From positions 3,844,001 to 3,908,000 of the forward strand of contig NZ_CP011427.1 of the NCBI RefSeq assembly GCF_001506165.1: a stretch of 64,000 nt of DNA, given 5' to 3'. The translations under genes were made by a program, and so were the position numbers. Numbering within the stretch: the first letter of the stretch is position 1; each line of letters opens with the position of its first letter. Positions 1-10,385 of the stretch are shown here, piece after piece. The stretch is from Pantoea vagans (GTDB lineage: Bacteria; Pseudomonadota; Gammaproteobacteria; Enterobacterales; Enterobacteriaceae). Below the pieces are notes generated by a model. The model did no database searches. It was not told the DNA's origin and saw only the letters and a program-made list of their open reading frames with translations.

Positions 1-21
1 CTCGGTATAGGAGTAAACCAT
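1..21 (-). CDS. rpoB: RNA polymerase beta subunit, first 7 codons (partial)
   Basis: Read on the minus strand the first 21 bases give ATG followed by codons for VYSYTE, the known N-terminus of RpoB in enteric bacteria. The rest of the gene lies outside the window. Its position directly after rplL, separated by an attenuator, is the standard rplKAJL-rpoBC arrangement. The identification rests on seven residues plus context. Confidence 0.85.
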
Positions 22-278
22 AGGGTTCCTCAGCTAGCTGACATGTCGAACCACGCTGTCCGTCCTGATAGGACAGTTCATGCAACACTATTTTGTTTTT
101 CATGCGATGCGCAGCACCCCATGCAATACGTCTTTCTATCACTCTTAAATCATTTCGTCGCCGTTGCGCAGGCAGGGAACCCTCACAGGAAAGCGATATA
201 TTAAGTCGTCGATAGAAAAAGATATTGAAGAGAAACAATGGACAAACAGTGCGAAACGCCATCGTTCCTCTGTAGCGC
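22..278 (-). promoter_or_regulatory. rplL-rpoB intergenic leader
   Basis: This stretch contains no credible reading frame. In E. coli the equivalent segment holds an RNase III processing site and the rpoB translation-initiation region. Here it lies downstream of the attenuator hairpin and upstream of the rpoB start at position 21. I did not fold the RNase III stem, so only the general role is supported. Confidence 0.5.
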
Positions 279-309
279 AAAAAGGCTGGTGACCAAAAAG
301 TCACCAGCC
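279..309 (-). terminator. Attenuator between rplL and rpoB
   Basis: On the minus strand a perfect 10-bp stem (positions 300-309 pairing with 284-293, loop 294-299) is followed by five T at 283-279, the form of an intrinsic terminator. In E. coli the terminator at this place stops most transcripts, so ribosomal proteins are made in excess over the RNA polymerase subunits. The same role is inferred here. Confidence 0.9.
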
Positions 310-349
310 ATCAGCCTGGAGTTACTCAGGCTGCAACCCGAAGGTTGTC

Positions 350-712
350 TTACTTAACTTCAACTTCAGCGCCAGCTTCTTTCAGCAGTGCTTCCAGAGC
401 AGCTGCGTCATCTTTGCTGATGCCTTCTTTGATTGGGCCAGTAGCTTCAACCAGGTCTTTAGCTTCTTTCAAGCCCAGACCAGTTGCAGTACGTACAGCT
501 TTGATTACTGCAACTTTGTTAGCGCCAGCAGCTTTCAGAATTACGTCGAATTCAGTTTTCTCTTCAACAGCTTCAGCTGGGCCAGCAGCAACAGCTACAG
601 CGGCAGCAGCAGAAACGCCGAATTTTTCTTCCATAGCAGAAACCAGCTCAACTACTTCCATTACGGACATAGCTGCAACTGCTTCCAGAATTTGATCTTT
701 AGTGATAGACAT
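350..712 (-). CDS. rplL: 50S ribosomal protein L7/L12
   Basis: The 120-residue acidic protein has the L7/L12 layout: an N-terminal dimerisation segment (about 1-30, starting MSITKDQ), an alanine/valine-rich flexible hinge (about 33-52), and a compact C-terminal factor-binding domain with the [13 protein letters not shown] helix. Multiple copies form the ribosomal stalk that recruits EF-Tu, EF-G and other GTPases. It follows rplJ by 66 bases, and both are expressed from the L10 promoter and controlled by the L10 leader. Length and sequence are normal for the family. Confidence 0.98.
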   Translation of the reverse strand: MSITKDQILEAVAAMSVMEVVELVSAMEEKFGVSAAAAVAVAAGPAEAVEEKTEFDVILKAAGANKVAVIKAVRTATGLGLKEAKDLVEATGPIKEGISKDDAAALEALLKEAGAEVEVK

Positions 713-778
713 ATCGATTGTTCCTAAAAAACAGATAAAGTTTATACGTTAGCAAGTACGAAGGAAAAGAAGATGGCC

Positions 779-1276
779 TTAAGCCGCTTCTTTTGCATCG
801 CGTACAGCAGCCAGAGTGCGGACCAGTTTGCCAGCAGCGGCTTCTTTCATGGTCGACATCAGACGTGCCAGTGCTTCTTCGTAAGTCGGCAGAGTTGCCA
901 GACGGTCAATATTGGCCGCCGTGATCAGCTCACCTTCAAAGGCTGCAGCTTTGACCTCAAATTTTGCATTCGCTTTCGCGAAATCTTTGAACAGACGAGC
1001 AGCAGCGCCCGGGTGTTCCAAAGAATATGCAATCAGGGTCGGACCAACAAACGTGTCTTTCAGGCACTCGAAAGGAGTACCTTCAACGACGCGGCGCAGC
1101 AGGGTGTTGCGAACAACACGCATGTAAACGCCAGCTTCACGACCTGCTTTACGCAGTTCGGTCATTTTATCAACGGTAACGCCACGGGAATCCGCAACAA
1201 CCGCTGAAAGCGCACCTTTGGCTACTTCGCTAACTTCAGCAACAATCGCTTGTTTGCCTTGAAGATTTAATGCCAT
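779..1276 (-). CDS. rplJ: 50S ribosomal protein L10
   Basis: The 165-residue product matches enteric L10 along its full length. The N-terminal RNA-binding region includes [22 protein letters not shown] at about 40-61, and the C-terminal helix (from about 135, ending RDAKEAA) is where L7/L12 dimers attach. L10 anchors the stalk to 23S rRNA and, with L7/L12, represses translation of its own mRNA by binding the leader upstream (1452-1495). The start at 1276 gives the usual family length. Confidence 0.98.
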   Translation of the reverse strand: MALNLQGKQAIVAEVSEVAKGALSAVVADSRGVTVDKMTELRKAGREAGVYMRVVRNTLLRRVVEGTPFECLKDTFVGPTLIAYSLEHPGAAARLFKDFAKANAKFEVKAAAFEGELITAANIDRLATLPTYEEALARLMSTMKEAAAGKLVRTLAAVRDAKEAA

Positions 1277-1451
1277 TAGCTTTGCTCCTGGATTTAACCG
1301 GGAATAATTTCCCGGAACTCACTTCACTCATCAACCCGAAGGTCACGAGCGCTATTACACGGTGAGCAGAATCCAGCTAAGAAAAAATTCTTTTTGGTTC
1401 TGTCACCGTCTACGCAGGGTATTAAGCAATTTACCCGAAGATATTTCGCTC

Positions 1452-1495
1452 CTGCGGTCTTGGACGGAGGCCAGGATAAGGCCTGGCTCCAACCT
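1452..1495 (-). promoter_or_regulatory. L10 autoregulatory site in the rplJ leader
   Basis: The 349 bases between rplA and rplJ (1277-1625) have no gene. On the minus strand they contain GGAGCCAGGCCTTATCCTGG followed by CCTCCGTC, which folds into a stem with internal bulges and closely resembles the E. coli L10 target. Binding of the L10-(L7/L12) complex here is expected to shut down rplJL translation. The resemblance is from memory; the regulatory role is established for E. coli only. Confidence 0.8.
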
Positions 1496-1589
1496 AAGTC
1501 ACTGAAGGAGTGGGCAATTAAGCTTTAACCATCAGTGACTTTGAATCTGGGTTCTGAATTGAGCATTCAATCAGAACAACGGGCGTAAG

Positions 1590-1618
1590 ATTCTAGATGA
1601 ATTTTTCGCCCGTTTCAA
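1590..1618 (-). promoter_or_regulatory. Sigma-70 promoter for rplJL-rpoBC (PL10)
   Basis: On the minus strand TTGAAA (1618-1613) and TAGAAT (1595-1590) are separated by exactly 17 bases just past the rplA stop codon. This is the expected place of the L10 promoter, which drives rplJL and, by read-through of the attenuator, rpoBC. Confidence 0.8.
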
Positions 1619-1625
1619 GCAGCAA

Positions 1626-2330
<705 letters not shown>

Positions 2331-2333
2331 TTA

Positions 2334-2771
<438 letters not shown>

Positions 2772-2840
2772 TCAAATGGGTTATAGCGCCTGAAAACAGG
2801 CTCCCCGTGATTACGATTTACACGCTGTTACCAGCGCATA

Positions 2841-2880
2841 AAAACAAAAGGCGCGAAATTATAGGTAAATTTCGCGCCTT
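2841..2880 (-). terminator. Terminator of secE-nusG
   Basis: A 13-bp perfect stem (2880-2868 pairing with 2860-2848) with a 7-base loop is followed on the minus strand by a T-rich run (TTTTGTTTTT). It lies 30 bases after the nusG stop and separates secE-nusG from rplKA. Confidence 0.85.
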
Positions 2881-2886
2881 CTGCAA
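2858..2886 (-). promoter_or_regulatory. Sigma-70 promoter for rplKA (PL11)
   Basis: On the minus strand TTGCAG (2886-2881) and a perfect TATAAT (2863-2858) are 17 bases apart. The -10 box spans the loop and upper stem of the nusG terminator hairpin, so termination of secE-nusG and initiation of rplKA share the same bases. The promoter lies about 95 bases before rplK. Confidence 0.8.
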
Positions 2887-2909
2887 GAGCTAAAAAGTGA
2901 ACAAACGGG

Positions 2910-3455
2910 TTAACCTTTCTCCACCTGAGCAAAGTCGAGTTCTACTGGTGTTGCACGACCGAAGATGGAAACAGAAACCTTTAGGCGGCTCTTTTCGTAA
3001 TCCACTTCTTCCACCACACCGTTGAAGTCAGCAAATGGACCGTCGTTGACACGTACCATCTCGCCTGGTTCGAACAGCGTTTTCGGACGCGGCTTATCAC
3101 CTACCTGCTGCAGGCGGTTCATAATCGCATCGACTTCTTTGTCACTAATCGGTGCAGGACGGTCAGAGGTACCACCAATGAAGCCCATTACACGCGGTAC
3201 ACTGCGCACTAAGTGCCAGCTGGCGTCATTCATCACCATCTGGACCAGTACGTAGCCAGGGAAGAATTTACGTTCGCTTTTGCGACGCTGGCCGCCACGG
3301 ATTTCCACGACTTCTTCAGTCGGCACCATGACTTCGCCAAACAGTTCTTCCATGTTGTGCAGTTTGATATGCTCTTGCAGCGACTTCGCTACGCGGGCTT
3401 CAAAACCGGAAAACGCCTGAACGACGTACCAGCGTTTTTTTGGAGCTTCAGACAT
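2910..3455 (-). CDS. nusG: Transcription termination/antitermination factor NusG
   Basis: The 181-residue protein has the NGN domain (about 1-120, opening [20 protein letters not shown]), which binds the RNA polymerase clamp, and a C-terminal KOW domain (about 125-181, [20 protein letters not shown]) that contacts Rho or ribosomal protein S10. It suppresses pausing, couples transcription to translation and assists Rho. The start is one base after the secE stop codon, an obvious operon pair. Its paralogue rfaH is also in this window. Confidence 0.98.
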   Translation of the reverse strand: MSEAPKKRWYVVQAFSGFEARVAKSLQEHIKLHNMEELFGEVMVPTEEVVEIRGGQRRKSERKFFPGYVLVQMVMNDASWHLVRSVPRVMGFIGGTSDRPAPISDKEVDAIMNRLQQVGDKPRPKTLFEPGEMVRVNDGPFADFNGVVEEVDYEKSRLKVSVSIFGRATPVELDFAQVEKG

Positions 3456-3456
3456 C

Positions 3457-3840
3457 TCAGAACCTCAGGCCAGTAATAAACGATACCAGACGGACCAGAA
3501 TACCATCCAGCCCCCACAAAATCAGTGACATCACGGCAGTGACCGCGGCAACGATTAACGTGGTGTGCAATGTTTCCTGGCGAGTCGGCCAAATGACCTT
3601 ACGCATTTCGGTTCTTGCTTCACGAGCAAAAGCCACGGTCGCTTTGCCTTTAATAGTCAGCAACGCAATACCGCCCGCCGCAGCGATCAGTACTACAACA
3701 GCCAGCGCGCGCAGAGGCAGCGTGACATCACGATAAATATAGTTACCCACGATTGCTACTAACAGCAATGCGATAACACCAATCCACTTTATCGCTTCCA
3801 GGCCGCGTCCGCTTCCTTGAGCTTCGGTATTCGCACTCAT
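3457..3840 (-). CDS. secE: Preprotein translocase subunit SecE
   Basis: I chose the ATG at 3840 ([16 protein letters not shown]), which gives 127 residues, the enteric length; an upstream in-frame ATG would only add MAGWF. Three membrane segments are visible (about 18-37, 43-62 and 93-115), typical of the enteric three-helix SecE. The conserved amphipathic stretch [21 protein letters not shown] precedes the last helix. SecE clamps the SecY channel in the inner membrane. It is co-transcribed with nusG. Confidence 0.97.
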   Translation of the reverse strand: MSANTEAQGSGRGLEAIKWIGVIALLLVAIVGNYIYRDVTLPLRALAVVVLIAAAGGIALLTIKGKATVAFAREARTEMRKVIWPTRQETLHTTLIVAAVTAVMSLILWGLDGILVRLVSFITGLRF

Positions 3841-4011
3841 AAACCAACCTGCCACAATAATTCAGAAACAATTCTGCCCCGCAGAGCGAGGCATCCAAAC
3901 CGAATGAGCTTTTGGGCGTAACTCGGTATCCGACGCCGTAGACCAGAGCCTGTCTCAGCAATGATTATGATCGAAAATCACTGATGAGCCAGGTTCTATG
4001 TAACAGCGTGC

Positions 4012-4038
4012 AAAAAGGGCATCAAATGATGCCCTTTT
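4012..4038 (-). terminator. Terminator of the tRNA-tuf operon
   Basis: The minus strand reads AAAA, then a 7-bp stem (GGGCATC/GATGCCC, loop ATTT), then five T. It lies about 30 bases after the tuf stop. The 171 bases from here to the secE start should hold the secE promoter; a CATAAT hexamer is visible at about 3970 but I see no good -35 partner. Confidence 0.85.
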
Positions 4039-4067
4039 CATGTGCATTGCGTCAAATATTATCGCAA

Positions 4068-5252
4068 TTAAGCGATGATTTCAGCAACAACACCCGCACC
4101 AACAGTACGGCCGCCTTCACGGATTGCGAAACGCAGACCCTGATCCATAGCGATTGGCTTGATCAGAGTAACAGTCATTTTCACGTTGTCGCCTGGCATT
4201 ACCATTTCAACGCCTTCTGGCAGTTGAACGTCGCCGGTCACGTCAGTAGTACGGAAGTAGAACTGAGGACGGTAGCCTTTGAAGAACGGAGTATGACGGC
4301 CGCCTTCATCTTTAGACAGAACGTAAACTTCTGAAGTGAACTGAGTATGTGGCTTGATGGTGCCTGGCTTAGCCAGTACCTGACCACGCTCGATGTCTTC
4401 GCGCTTGATACCACGCAGCAGAACACCACAGTTCTCGCCAGCCTGACCCTGGTCCAGCAGTTTGCGGAACATTTCAACGCCAGTACAGGTTGATTTCACA
4501 GTGTCTTTCAGGCCAACAACTTCAACTTCGTCGCCCACTTTAACGATACCGCGCTCAACACGACCGGTTACAACAGTACCACGGCCTGAGATTGAGAATA
4601 CGTCTTCGATTGGCAGCAGGAACGGCATGTCGATTGCACGTACTGGCTCTGGGATATAGGTATCCAGGTGACCAGCCAGCTCAATGATCTTAGCTTCCCA
4701 CTCAGCGTCGCCTTCCAGCGCTTTCAGAGCAGAACCGCGGATGATTGGAGTATCATCGCCTGGGAAGTCGTATGCTGACAGCAGGTCACGAACTTCCATC
4801 TCTACCAGTTCCAGCAGCTCTTCGTCATCAACCATGTCGCACTTGTTCAGGAACACGATGATGTAAGGAACGCCAACCTGACGACCCAGCAGGATGTGCT
4901 CACGGGTCTGTGGCATTGGGCCATCAGTCGCAGCAACAACCAGGATCGCGCCGTCCATCTGCGCAGCACCGGTGATCATGTTTTTCACATAGTCGGCGTG
5001 GCCTGGGCAGTCAACGTGAGCGTAGTGACGAGTCGGGGTTTCATATTCAACGTGTGAAGTGTTGATGGTGATACCACGTGCTTTCTCTTCAGGCGCTTTA
5101 TCGATCTCGTCGAATTTACTTGCCTTACCGCCGTAGGTTTTAGCCAGAACGGTGGTGATTGCAGCAGTCAGGGTGGTTTTACCGTGGTCAACGTGACCGA
5201 TGGTGCCCACGTTTACGTGCAGTTTGTTACGTTGAAATTGCTCTTTAGCCAT
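4068..5252 (-). CDS. tuf: Elongation factor Tu
   Basis: The 394-residue GTPase brings aminoacyl-tRNA to the ribosomal A site. The G motifs are complete: GHVDHGKT at 19-26, the effector region [12 protein letters not shown] near 60, DCPGH near 81-85, and NKCD near 136-139. Domains 2 and 3 follow to the C-terminal [10 protein letters not shown]. Its position after four tRNA genes and before secE corresponds to tufB of E. coli; a second copy (tufA) usually lies in the str operon, outside this window. Confidence 0.98.
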   Translation of the reverse strand: MAKEQFQRNKLHVNVGTIGHVDHGKTTLTAAITTVLAKTYGGKASKFDEIDKAPEEKARGITINTSHVEYETPTRHYAHVDCPGHADYVKNMITGAAQMDGAILVVAATDGPMPQTREHILLGRQVGVPYIIVFLNKCDMVDDEELLELVEMEVRDLLSAYDFPGDDTPIIRGSALKALEGDAEWEAKIIELAGHLDTYIPEPVRAIDMPFLLPIEDVFSISGRGTVVTGRVERGIVKVGDEVEVVGLKDTVKSTCTGVEMFRKLLDQGQAGENCGVLLRGIKREDIERGQVLAKPGTIKPHTQFTSEVYVLSKDEGGRHTPFFKGYRPQFYFRTTDVTGDVQLPEGVEMVMPGDNVKMTVTLIKPIAMDQGLRFAIREGGRTVGAGVVAEIIA

Positions 5253-5359
5253 CGCTAGTCCCTCTAAGACACGGATATATCGAAGATATCGTCATATCAA
5301 CCAGGCAATGCCTGACTGTTTGGTTTACAGAGAGAGAATCAGGAGAGAGATAAAGGAAG

Positions 5360-5435
5360 TGGTGCTGATACCCAGAGTCGAACTGGGGACCTCACCCTTA
5401 CCAAGGGTGCGCTCTACCAACTGAGCCATATCAGC
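5360..5435 (-). tRNA. thrT: tRNA-Thr (anticodon GGT)
   Basis: The minus strand starts GCTGATATGGCTCAGTTGG, folds as a cloverleaf of 76 bases with encoded CCA, and carries GGT between CTT and AAG in the anticodon loop. It is the last of four tRNA genes before tuf, the place of thrT in E. coli. Confidence 0.97.
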
Positions 5436-5440
5436 ACATC

Positions 5441-5515
<75 letters not shown>

Positions 5516-5705
5516 ATCCTGGAACTCGGCTACCTGTTCTTTCTGTAGCTTATGAATAATAAAAGAAGACCTTCTATTATTCGAGCCTGCCAGAGTTTCT
5601 GGCCGACTTTGATTGCGTTACTACGCAATCTGAATTCGAAGGTGAGAGAGATGAACTCACCCGCCAGATAAAGACTTTATCTGACGCCCAACCAAGAGGT
5701 TGAGA
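5516..5705 (-). other. Hairpin-rich spacer between tyrU and glyT
   Basis: These 190 bases have no gene and are longer than I recall for E. coli. At least five small perfect hairpins stand in a row: 5590-5602, 5611-5630, 5641-5661, 5664-5682 (CAGATAAAG/CTTTATCTG) and 5690-5703. They would be part of the tRNA precursor and probably guide its processing; that role is inferred. Confidence 0.5.
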
Positions 5706-5790
<85 letters not shown>

Positions 5791-5797
5791 TACTTGA

Positions 5798-5873
<76 letters not shown>

Positions 5874-5887
5874 ATCAAGTGGAGCGC

Positions 5888-5916
5888 ATTCTAGGAAGAC
5901 CGCGCCCAGGATGCAA
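5888..5916 (-). promoter_or_regulatory. Promoter of the thrU-tuf operon
   Basis: On the minus strand TTGCAT (5916-5911) and TAGAAT (5893-5888) stand 17 bases apart, followed by a GC-rich discriminator (GCGCTCC). This is typical of stringently controlled stable-RNA promoters. The upstream DNA (5917-5960) is strongly A/T-rich, as expected for an UP element and Fis sites, though I did not identify exact Fis sites. Confidence 0.8.
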
Positions 5917-6203
5917 CAAAAAAATCGTCATTTTTGTTCTATCGCTTACTATTTGTGCAAATCATCGCAAATAGCCCATTACATGCAGTTTTTTCACCCA
6001 AATGCAGTGTGTTTTTACGCCAGTGAACTACGCCCTGAGCTTTTTATCCGTGTCATTTGTTCTGCACATTTGTAGGTCATGCTGCATTCTCGTTGTGCAG
6101 TTTGGTCAATTTTTTTCTCACTTAACGCTTGATCGCAGGTTTTTTGTGCTGGCCCGCATTTTGCTTCGTTTAAAAGTCTGGGTTTGGTTGAGGAGAATGC
6201 CTT
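5917..6203. other. Divergent intergenic region, thrU promoter side to GNAT gene
   Basis: There is no gene here. The left end is A/T-rich DNA upstream of the thrU promoter. The right end must contain the promoter of the plus-strand acetyltransferase, for which a GAGGAGA ribosome-binding site is clear at about 6189-6196, but I could not assign -10/-35 boxes with confidence. Confidence 0.4.
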
Positions 6204-6761
6204 ATGAATATTGTTCAACTTAATGCTGAGACGTTGCCTCGCTATCGAAAAGCGCTGGCTGCATTAATGATTGATGCCATTCAACACAATATGGCAGCAG
6301 CATTCCATTCTTCTCATGGCCAGCAAGCACATCAGGAAGCCGAACGCTATTTTCATAGCTTGCGAGACGGCATGGCACGTCATGAGTTATTACTGTGGGT
6401 TGCGCTAACAGATGATGGCGTAGCGGGTAGCGTGCAGCTCAGCATCTGTCAGCGCCCCGATGGACGGAACCGAGCGGAGGTCTTGCACTTACTGGTGCAC
6501 TTAACGGCACAACTCGAAGGTATTGGCCGCGAACTGATGAACAGGCTGGAGAGTAAAGCGGAGAGTTACCAACGTAGCCTGTTGTATTTGGATGTGCTGG
6601 CGGGATCACCCATCGAGCACTTCTACCGTGCTCATGGCTATCACTATCTTGGAGAGCTGCCTGACTACGCATTGTGCGCCGATGGCCACCCTCACCCCGG
6701 TGCAATCTATTACAAGCGCTTGCGGACCAGCGCAGCAGAAACGCTCGCAACAAGCTACTGA
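6204..6761 (+). CDS. GNAT-family N-acetyltransferase, substrate unknown
   Basis: The 185-residue protein fits the GNAT fold. The acetyl-CoA pyrophosphate loop signature Q-x-x-G-x-G is seen as QLEGIG at 103-108, preceded by the strand EVLHLLVH. A late region EHFYRAHGYHYLGELPDYAL (139-158) matches the usual GNAT motif B. It is preceded by a strong GAGGAGA. The E. coli interval between thrU and coaA has no gene of this kind as far as I know, so it is an accessory insertion. Substrate cannot be read from sequence; relatives acetylate antibiotics, toxins, polyamines or protein N-termini. Confidence 0.8.
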   Translation: MNIVQLNAETLPRYRKALAALMIDAIQHNMAAAFHSSHGQQAHQEAERYFHSLRDGMARHELLLWVALTDDGVAGSVQLSICQRPDGRNRAEVLHLLVHLTAQLEGIGRELMNRLESKAESYQRSLLYLDVLAGSPIEHFYRAHGYHYLGELPDYALCADGHPHPGAIYYKRLRTSAAETLATSY

Positions 6762-6779
6762 GCGATATCAAAAATGCGG

Positions 6780-6799
6780 GCACGCTTACGAAAGCGTGC
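6780..6799 (+). terminator. Possible terminator after the GNAT gene
   Basis: An 8-bp stem (6780-6787 with 6792-6799, loop ACGA) lies 18 bases after the stop codon. The run behind it is only moderately T-rich (GGTTTATCATTTTG), so termination here is uncertain. Confidence 0.4.
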
Positions 6800-6965
6800 T
6801 CAGGTTTATCATTTTGCTTCTTTTCGAAGTCGCACTGGTGTTACCCTCCAGCCCATTGTTCTCGTTAAATTACCCCCCGTGACGTGCAACTGAGTTCTCC
6901 GCATCATTGTATGCTTGCTGCTGCAAGATGTTGATGAGCCAGAATTTGCGGTCAGATGCATGCTT

Positions 6966-7916
6966 ATGAGTAAAAAAACGACACCACTAACCACGCCATA
7001 TCTGCAGTTTGATCGTCAGCAATGGGCCGCATTACGCGATTCAGTGCCGATGACATTGGCAGAAGGCGAGATTGAACGACTGCGTGGAATCAATGAAGAT
7101 CTCTCTTTAGAAGAGGTCGCAGAAATCTATCTGCCGCTATCCCGTCTACTCAACTTTTATATCAGCTCGAATTTGCGCCGCCAGGCCGTTTTAGAGCAAT
7201 TCCTAGGCATGAATGGCCAAAAAATCCCTTACATCATCAGCATTGCTGGAAGTGTTGCGGTGGGTAAAAGCACCACGGCACGTGTGCTGCAAGCACTGCT
7301 GAGCCGTTGGCCCGAACATCGTAAAGTTGAGTTGATTACCACAGATGGCTTTTTGCACCCCAATGCGGTGCTTAAAGAACGCGGCCTGATGAAAAAGAAA
7401 GGGTTCCCGCAATCCTACGATATGCATCGTCTGGTGAATTTCGTGTCGGATTTGAAATCGGGTGCCAGCCAGGTCACAGCACCGGTGTATTCGCATCTTA
7501 TTTACGATGTGATCCCTGATGGTGACAAAGTTGTGCAACAGCCCGATATTTTGATTCTTGAAGGGCTCAACGTACTGCAAAGTGGTATGGATTATCCTCA
7601 CGATCCTCACCATGTATTTGTTTCTGACTTTGTCGACTTTTCGATTTATGTCGATGCACCTGAAGCCTTATTAGAAAACTGGTACGTTAATCGCTTCCTG
7701 AAATTTCGCGAAGGGGCATTCAGCGATCCCGACTCTTATTTCCATCACTATTCACAATTACCCGAAGAAGAAGCATTGAATATCGCCCGAGGGCTGTGGA
7801 AAGAGATCAACTGGCTGAATTTAAAAGAAAACATTCTACCTACTCGTGAGCGTGCGAGTTTGATTATGACGAAATCCGCAGACCATGCTGTTCAAAGTGT
7901 TAGGCTGAGAAAATAA
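6966..7916 (+). CDS. coaA: Type I pantothenate kinase
   Basis: CoaA phosphorylates pantothenate, the first and controlling step of coenzyme A synthesis, and is inhibited by CoA. With the ATG at 6966 ([20 protein letters not shown]) the protein has 316 residues, the E. coli length. The P-loop GSVAVGKS is at 95-102, exactly as in E. coli. Earlier in-frame ATGs at 6915 and 6960 exist, but the conserved region starts only after 6966. The gene is followed by an ERIC element and a terminator, and faces birA. Confidence 0.96.
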   Translation: MSKKTTPLTTPYLQFDRQQWAALRDSVPMTLAEGEIERLRGINEDLSLEEVAEIYLPLSRLLNFYISSNLRRQAVLEQFLGMNGQKIPYIISIAGSVAVGKSTTARVLQALLSRWPEHRKVELITTDGFLHPNAVLKERGLMKKKGFPQSYDMHRLVNFVSDLKSGASQVTAPVYSHLIYDVIPDGDKVVQQPDILILEGLNVLQSGMDYPHDPHHVFVSDFVDFSIYVDAPEALLENWYVNRFLKFREGAFSDPDSYFHHYSQLPEEEALNIARGLWKEINWLNLKENILPTRERASLIMTKSADHAVQSVRLRK

Positions 7917-7928
7917 CAAACAGATAGC

Positions 7929-8055
7929 TATACCCAAAATAATTCGAGATTCAGGAAGGCGGCAAGTGCATGAATCCTCGGGAGCTTACTGAAGTAAGTG
8001 ACTGAGGTGAATGCACGTAGCCAACGCACCTGTAATTTGAAGGATGAAGGGTATA
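7929..8055. repeat. ERIC element (intergenic repeat unit), 127 bp
   Basis: The element is 127 bases long, the canonical ERIC length, and is bounded by TATACCC and GGGTATA. Its core reads TGAATCCTCGGGAGCTTACT followed by GAAGTAAGTGACTGAGGTGA, which matches the ERIC core used for fingerprinting PCR with few changes. It is an imperfect palindrome between the convergent genes coaA and birA and has no reading frame of its own. Confidence 0.92.
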
Positions 8056-8084
8056 AACGCCCTGTCATATCAGGGCGTTTTTTT
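8056..8084 (+). terminator. Intrinsic terminator downstream of coaA
   Basis: A perfect 9-bp stem (AACGCCCTG 8056-8064 with 8071-8079) is followed by seven T ending at 8084. It abuts the right end of the ERIC element and may also help stop birA transcription from the other side, although the minus-strand tail is less T-rich. Confidence 0.85.
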
Positions 8085-8095
8085 AATAAAGAAGC

Positions 8096-9058
8096 TTAAT
8101 AACCTGGTCGTAGCGAAATTTCGCCACCCACCCAAGATTTAATTTCTCCATCCTGCTCGAGTAATAATCCGCCCTGTTTATCAATGCCGCGTGCAATACC
8201 GTGAACCTCCCTATCGCCAATCAACAGTTTTACCGGGCGATTGATAAAGTTATCCAGCGCATCCCAACGTCCCACAAACGGCGTCAGTCCATCACGTTCA
8301 AAAACGGGTAAGGCATCACGCAGGCTATTGATTATTTTAGCCGCGAGTTCATTGCGATTAATTTTGACGCCGGCTTCCTGCAGATTTATCCAGCCCTGAT
8401 TAATCTCCGTCGCACTTTCTGAACGCATCACCAGATTGACACCTGCGCCCATGACAATTTGTGCGGCATCGCCGGTTTTACCTGTGAGTTCAACCAGAAT
8501 ACCCGCCAGCTTGCGGTCGTTGAGATAGAGATCGTTTGGCCATTTCACGCGGACATCTGGTGCGCCCAGAGACTGAAGCACTTCAGCCATAACAATACCA
8601 ATCACTAAGCTCAGCCCCATTGCCGCAGCCGGACCTTGCTCAAGTCGCCAATACATCGAAAGATATAAATTAGCGCCAAACGGTGAGAACCATTTGCGGC
8701 CTCGACGGCCTCGTCCGGCTTGCTGATATTCTGCAATACACGCGTAACCTGATACCAACTGGTCCATGCGTTCTAATAAGTATTGGTTCGTTGAATCAAT
8801 GACGGGAATCACCGCCAGGTCCGGTTGCTGCAGATGTGACAGGATTTCCGCTTCATCCAATAGCTGTATAGGAGCAGGCAAGCTATAACCTTTACCCGTG
8901 ACGGTGTAAACATCCAGACCCCAGCTTTTCAATGTCTGGATGTGTTTGTTAATCGCAGCACGGCTCATGCCCAGCGATTCTCCCAGATGTTCACCTGAGT
9001 GAAACTCTCCATCTGCCAGAAGCGCGACCAATTTGAGTGGCACGTTATGATCTTTCAT
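8096..9058 (-). CDS. birA: Biotin-protein ligase / biotin operon repressor
   Basis: This 320-residue protein is bifunctional. It activates biotin to biotinyl-AMP and attaches it to the acetyl-CoA carboxylase carrier protein, and as a biotinyl-AMP-bound dimer it represses biotin genes. The N-terminal winged helix-turn-helix is at about 1-60 ([21 protein letters not shown]). The catalytic loop GRGRRG is at 115-120, followed by [19 protein letters not shown]. Its ATG overlaps the murB stop by four bases, so the two are translationally coupled. A possible operator lies before bioP at 42597-42641. Confidence 0.97.
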   Translation of the reverse strand: MKDHNVPLKLVALLADGEFHSGEHLGESLGMSRAAINKHIQTLKSWGLDVYTVTGKGYSLPAPIQLLDEAEILSHLQQPDLAVIPVIDSTNQYLLERMDQLVSGYACIAEYQQAGRGRRGRKWFSPFGANLYLSMYWRLEQGPAAAMGLSLVIGIVMAEVLQSLGAPDVRVKWPNDLYLNDRKLAGILVELTGKTGDAAQIVMGAGVNLVMRSESATEINQGWINLQEAGVKINRNELAAKIINSLRDALPVFERDGLTPFVGRWDALDNFINRPVKLLIGDREVHGIARGIDKQGGLLLEQDGEIKSWVGGEISLRPGY

Positions 9059-10092
9059 GAAATTACCTCAACGGCATTACGTTCGCCCTGAGCACCAATA
9101 AAACGCACCTCTGGCTCCAGCCAAACATTGAATTTCTCACCAACGGAATTTCGTACATGGTGAGCGAGCCCAACAATATCTTGCGGTGTCGCCTGATCTT
9201 CATTGATCAATACCAGTGCCTGCTGGCGATGGACAGCGGCACCACCGACGCTGAAGCCTTTCAGGTTACATTGATCGATCAACCAGCCTGCGGCCAATTT
9301 GACCTCACCATTCGCCTGCGGGTAATGCGGCATATCTTGCCACTCTCGCATCAGTGCGGAGGCCTGTTCATGGGAGATCAGAGGGTTTTTGAAGAAGCTG
9401 CCCACATTGCCCGTTATCTTGGGATCCGGTAATTTGCTTTTTCGCATATGGCACACCGCATGGAACACATCCCATGCGCACACTGTGGCAGGGTTAAGTT
9501 TGGCTAAATCGCCATAGCTTAAGACAGGTTTCCACTGCTTTGCTAAACAAAGCCCAATGGCAACAATCACGTAATCATCCTTCAATGCATGCTTGAAGAT
9601 ACTGTCACGATAGCCGAATAAGCATTCTTCACGATAAAGGCGTCTGATTTTTTGCGTGGGCAAGTGCAGCGCATCTACATAGTGGCAAATGTCTTTGAAT
9701 TCGACGCCATAGGCGCCAATATTCTGTATAGGTGCTGAACCGGCCATCCCAGGGATGAGCGCCAGGTTTTCCAGGCCAGTGATGCCTTTCTTTAAAGTAT
9801 GCTCGACCAGCTCATGCCAGTTTTCGCCTGCGCCCACATGCAAATGCCATGTTTCATCTTTCTCTTCAAGAGAGATGCCTTTAATGGCGTTGACGATCAC
9901 TCCGCCATTAAAGTTCTCAAGAAATAGCACGTTGCTTCCTTCACCTAACACGATGAAAGGTTGATGCCGCTGCTGAGTCGCTTGCCAGGCATCAATAATG
10001 GCTTCGGGCGTGTCAGCGATATACAGGGCTTGAGTACTGATCTCTAGACCCAATGTGTTGAAAGCTTTTAAAGAAGTGCGGGGGCTGGACAT
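9055..10092 (-). CDS. murB: UDP-N-acetylenolpyruvoylglucosamine reductase
   Basis: MurB is a cytosolic FAD enzyme that reduces enolpyruvyl-UDP-GlcNAc to UDP-N-acetylmuramate with NADPH, the second committed step of peptidoglycan synthesis. FAD-binding segments [10 protein letters not shown] (about 48-57) and [19 protein letters not shown] (about 114-132) are seen. The proton-donating serine lies in [10 protein letters not shown], and the C-terminal glutamate in EPEVRFIG. At 345 residues it is the enteric (type I) form. It precedes birA with an ATGA overlap, as in E. coli. Confidence 0.97.
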   Translation of the reverse strand: MSSPRTSLKAFNTLGLEISTQALYIADTPEAIIDAWQATQQRHQPFIVLGEGSNVLFLENFNGGVIVNAIKGISLEEKDETWHLHVGAGENWHELVEHTLKKGITGLENLALIPGMAGSAPIQNIGAYGVEFKDICHYVDALHLPTQKIRRLYREECLFGYRDSIFKHALKDDYVIVAIGLCLAKQWKPVLSYGDLAKLNPATVCAWDVFHAVCHMRKSKLPDPKITGNVGSFFKNPLISHEQASALMREWQDMPHYPQANGEVKLAAGWLIDQCNLKGFSVGGAAVHRQQALVLINEDQATPQDIVGLAHHVRNSVGEKFNVWLEPEVRFIGAQGERNAVEVIS

Positions 10093-10194
10093 TTCACGGC
10101 CTTTACTGATTAATCTGGCCGTAGTTTACCCGATCAGTTAGCCGCAAGTGGGATGTTTTCGTGGCTTTTAGGGGGAATTCATCGATCTGCAGAC

Positions 10195-10226
10195 GTAAAA
10201 AAGCCCTGAACTTTCGTTCAGGGCTT
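10195..10226 (-). terminator. Terminator of the rRNA operon
   Basis: Fourteen bases after 5S rRNA on the minus strand there is a 10-bp stem (AAGCCCTGAA/TTCAGGGCTT, loop CGAAAG) followed by TTTTTT. This is a strong rrn-type intrinsic terminator. Confidence 0.92.
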
Positions 10227-10239
10227 CTTCACTTGTTTG

Positions 10240-10359
10240 ATGCCTGGCAGTTCCCTACTCTCGCATGGGGAGACCCCACACTACCATCGGCGCTACGGCG
10301 TTTCACTTCTGAGTTCGGCATGGGGTCAGGTGGGACCACCGCGCTAAAGCCGCCAGGCA
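10240..10359 (-). rRNA. rrf: 5S ribosomal RNA
   Basis: The 120-base minus-strand sequence starts TGCCTGGCGGCTTTAGCGCG and contains the conserved CCACCTGACCCCATGCCGAA segment. Its two ends pair to form helix I (TGCCTGGC/GCCAGGCA). It is the last gene of the rrn operon. Confidence 0.97.
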
Positions 10360-10385
10360 AATCTTGGTGTTCTGTCCTGTGTCTT

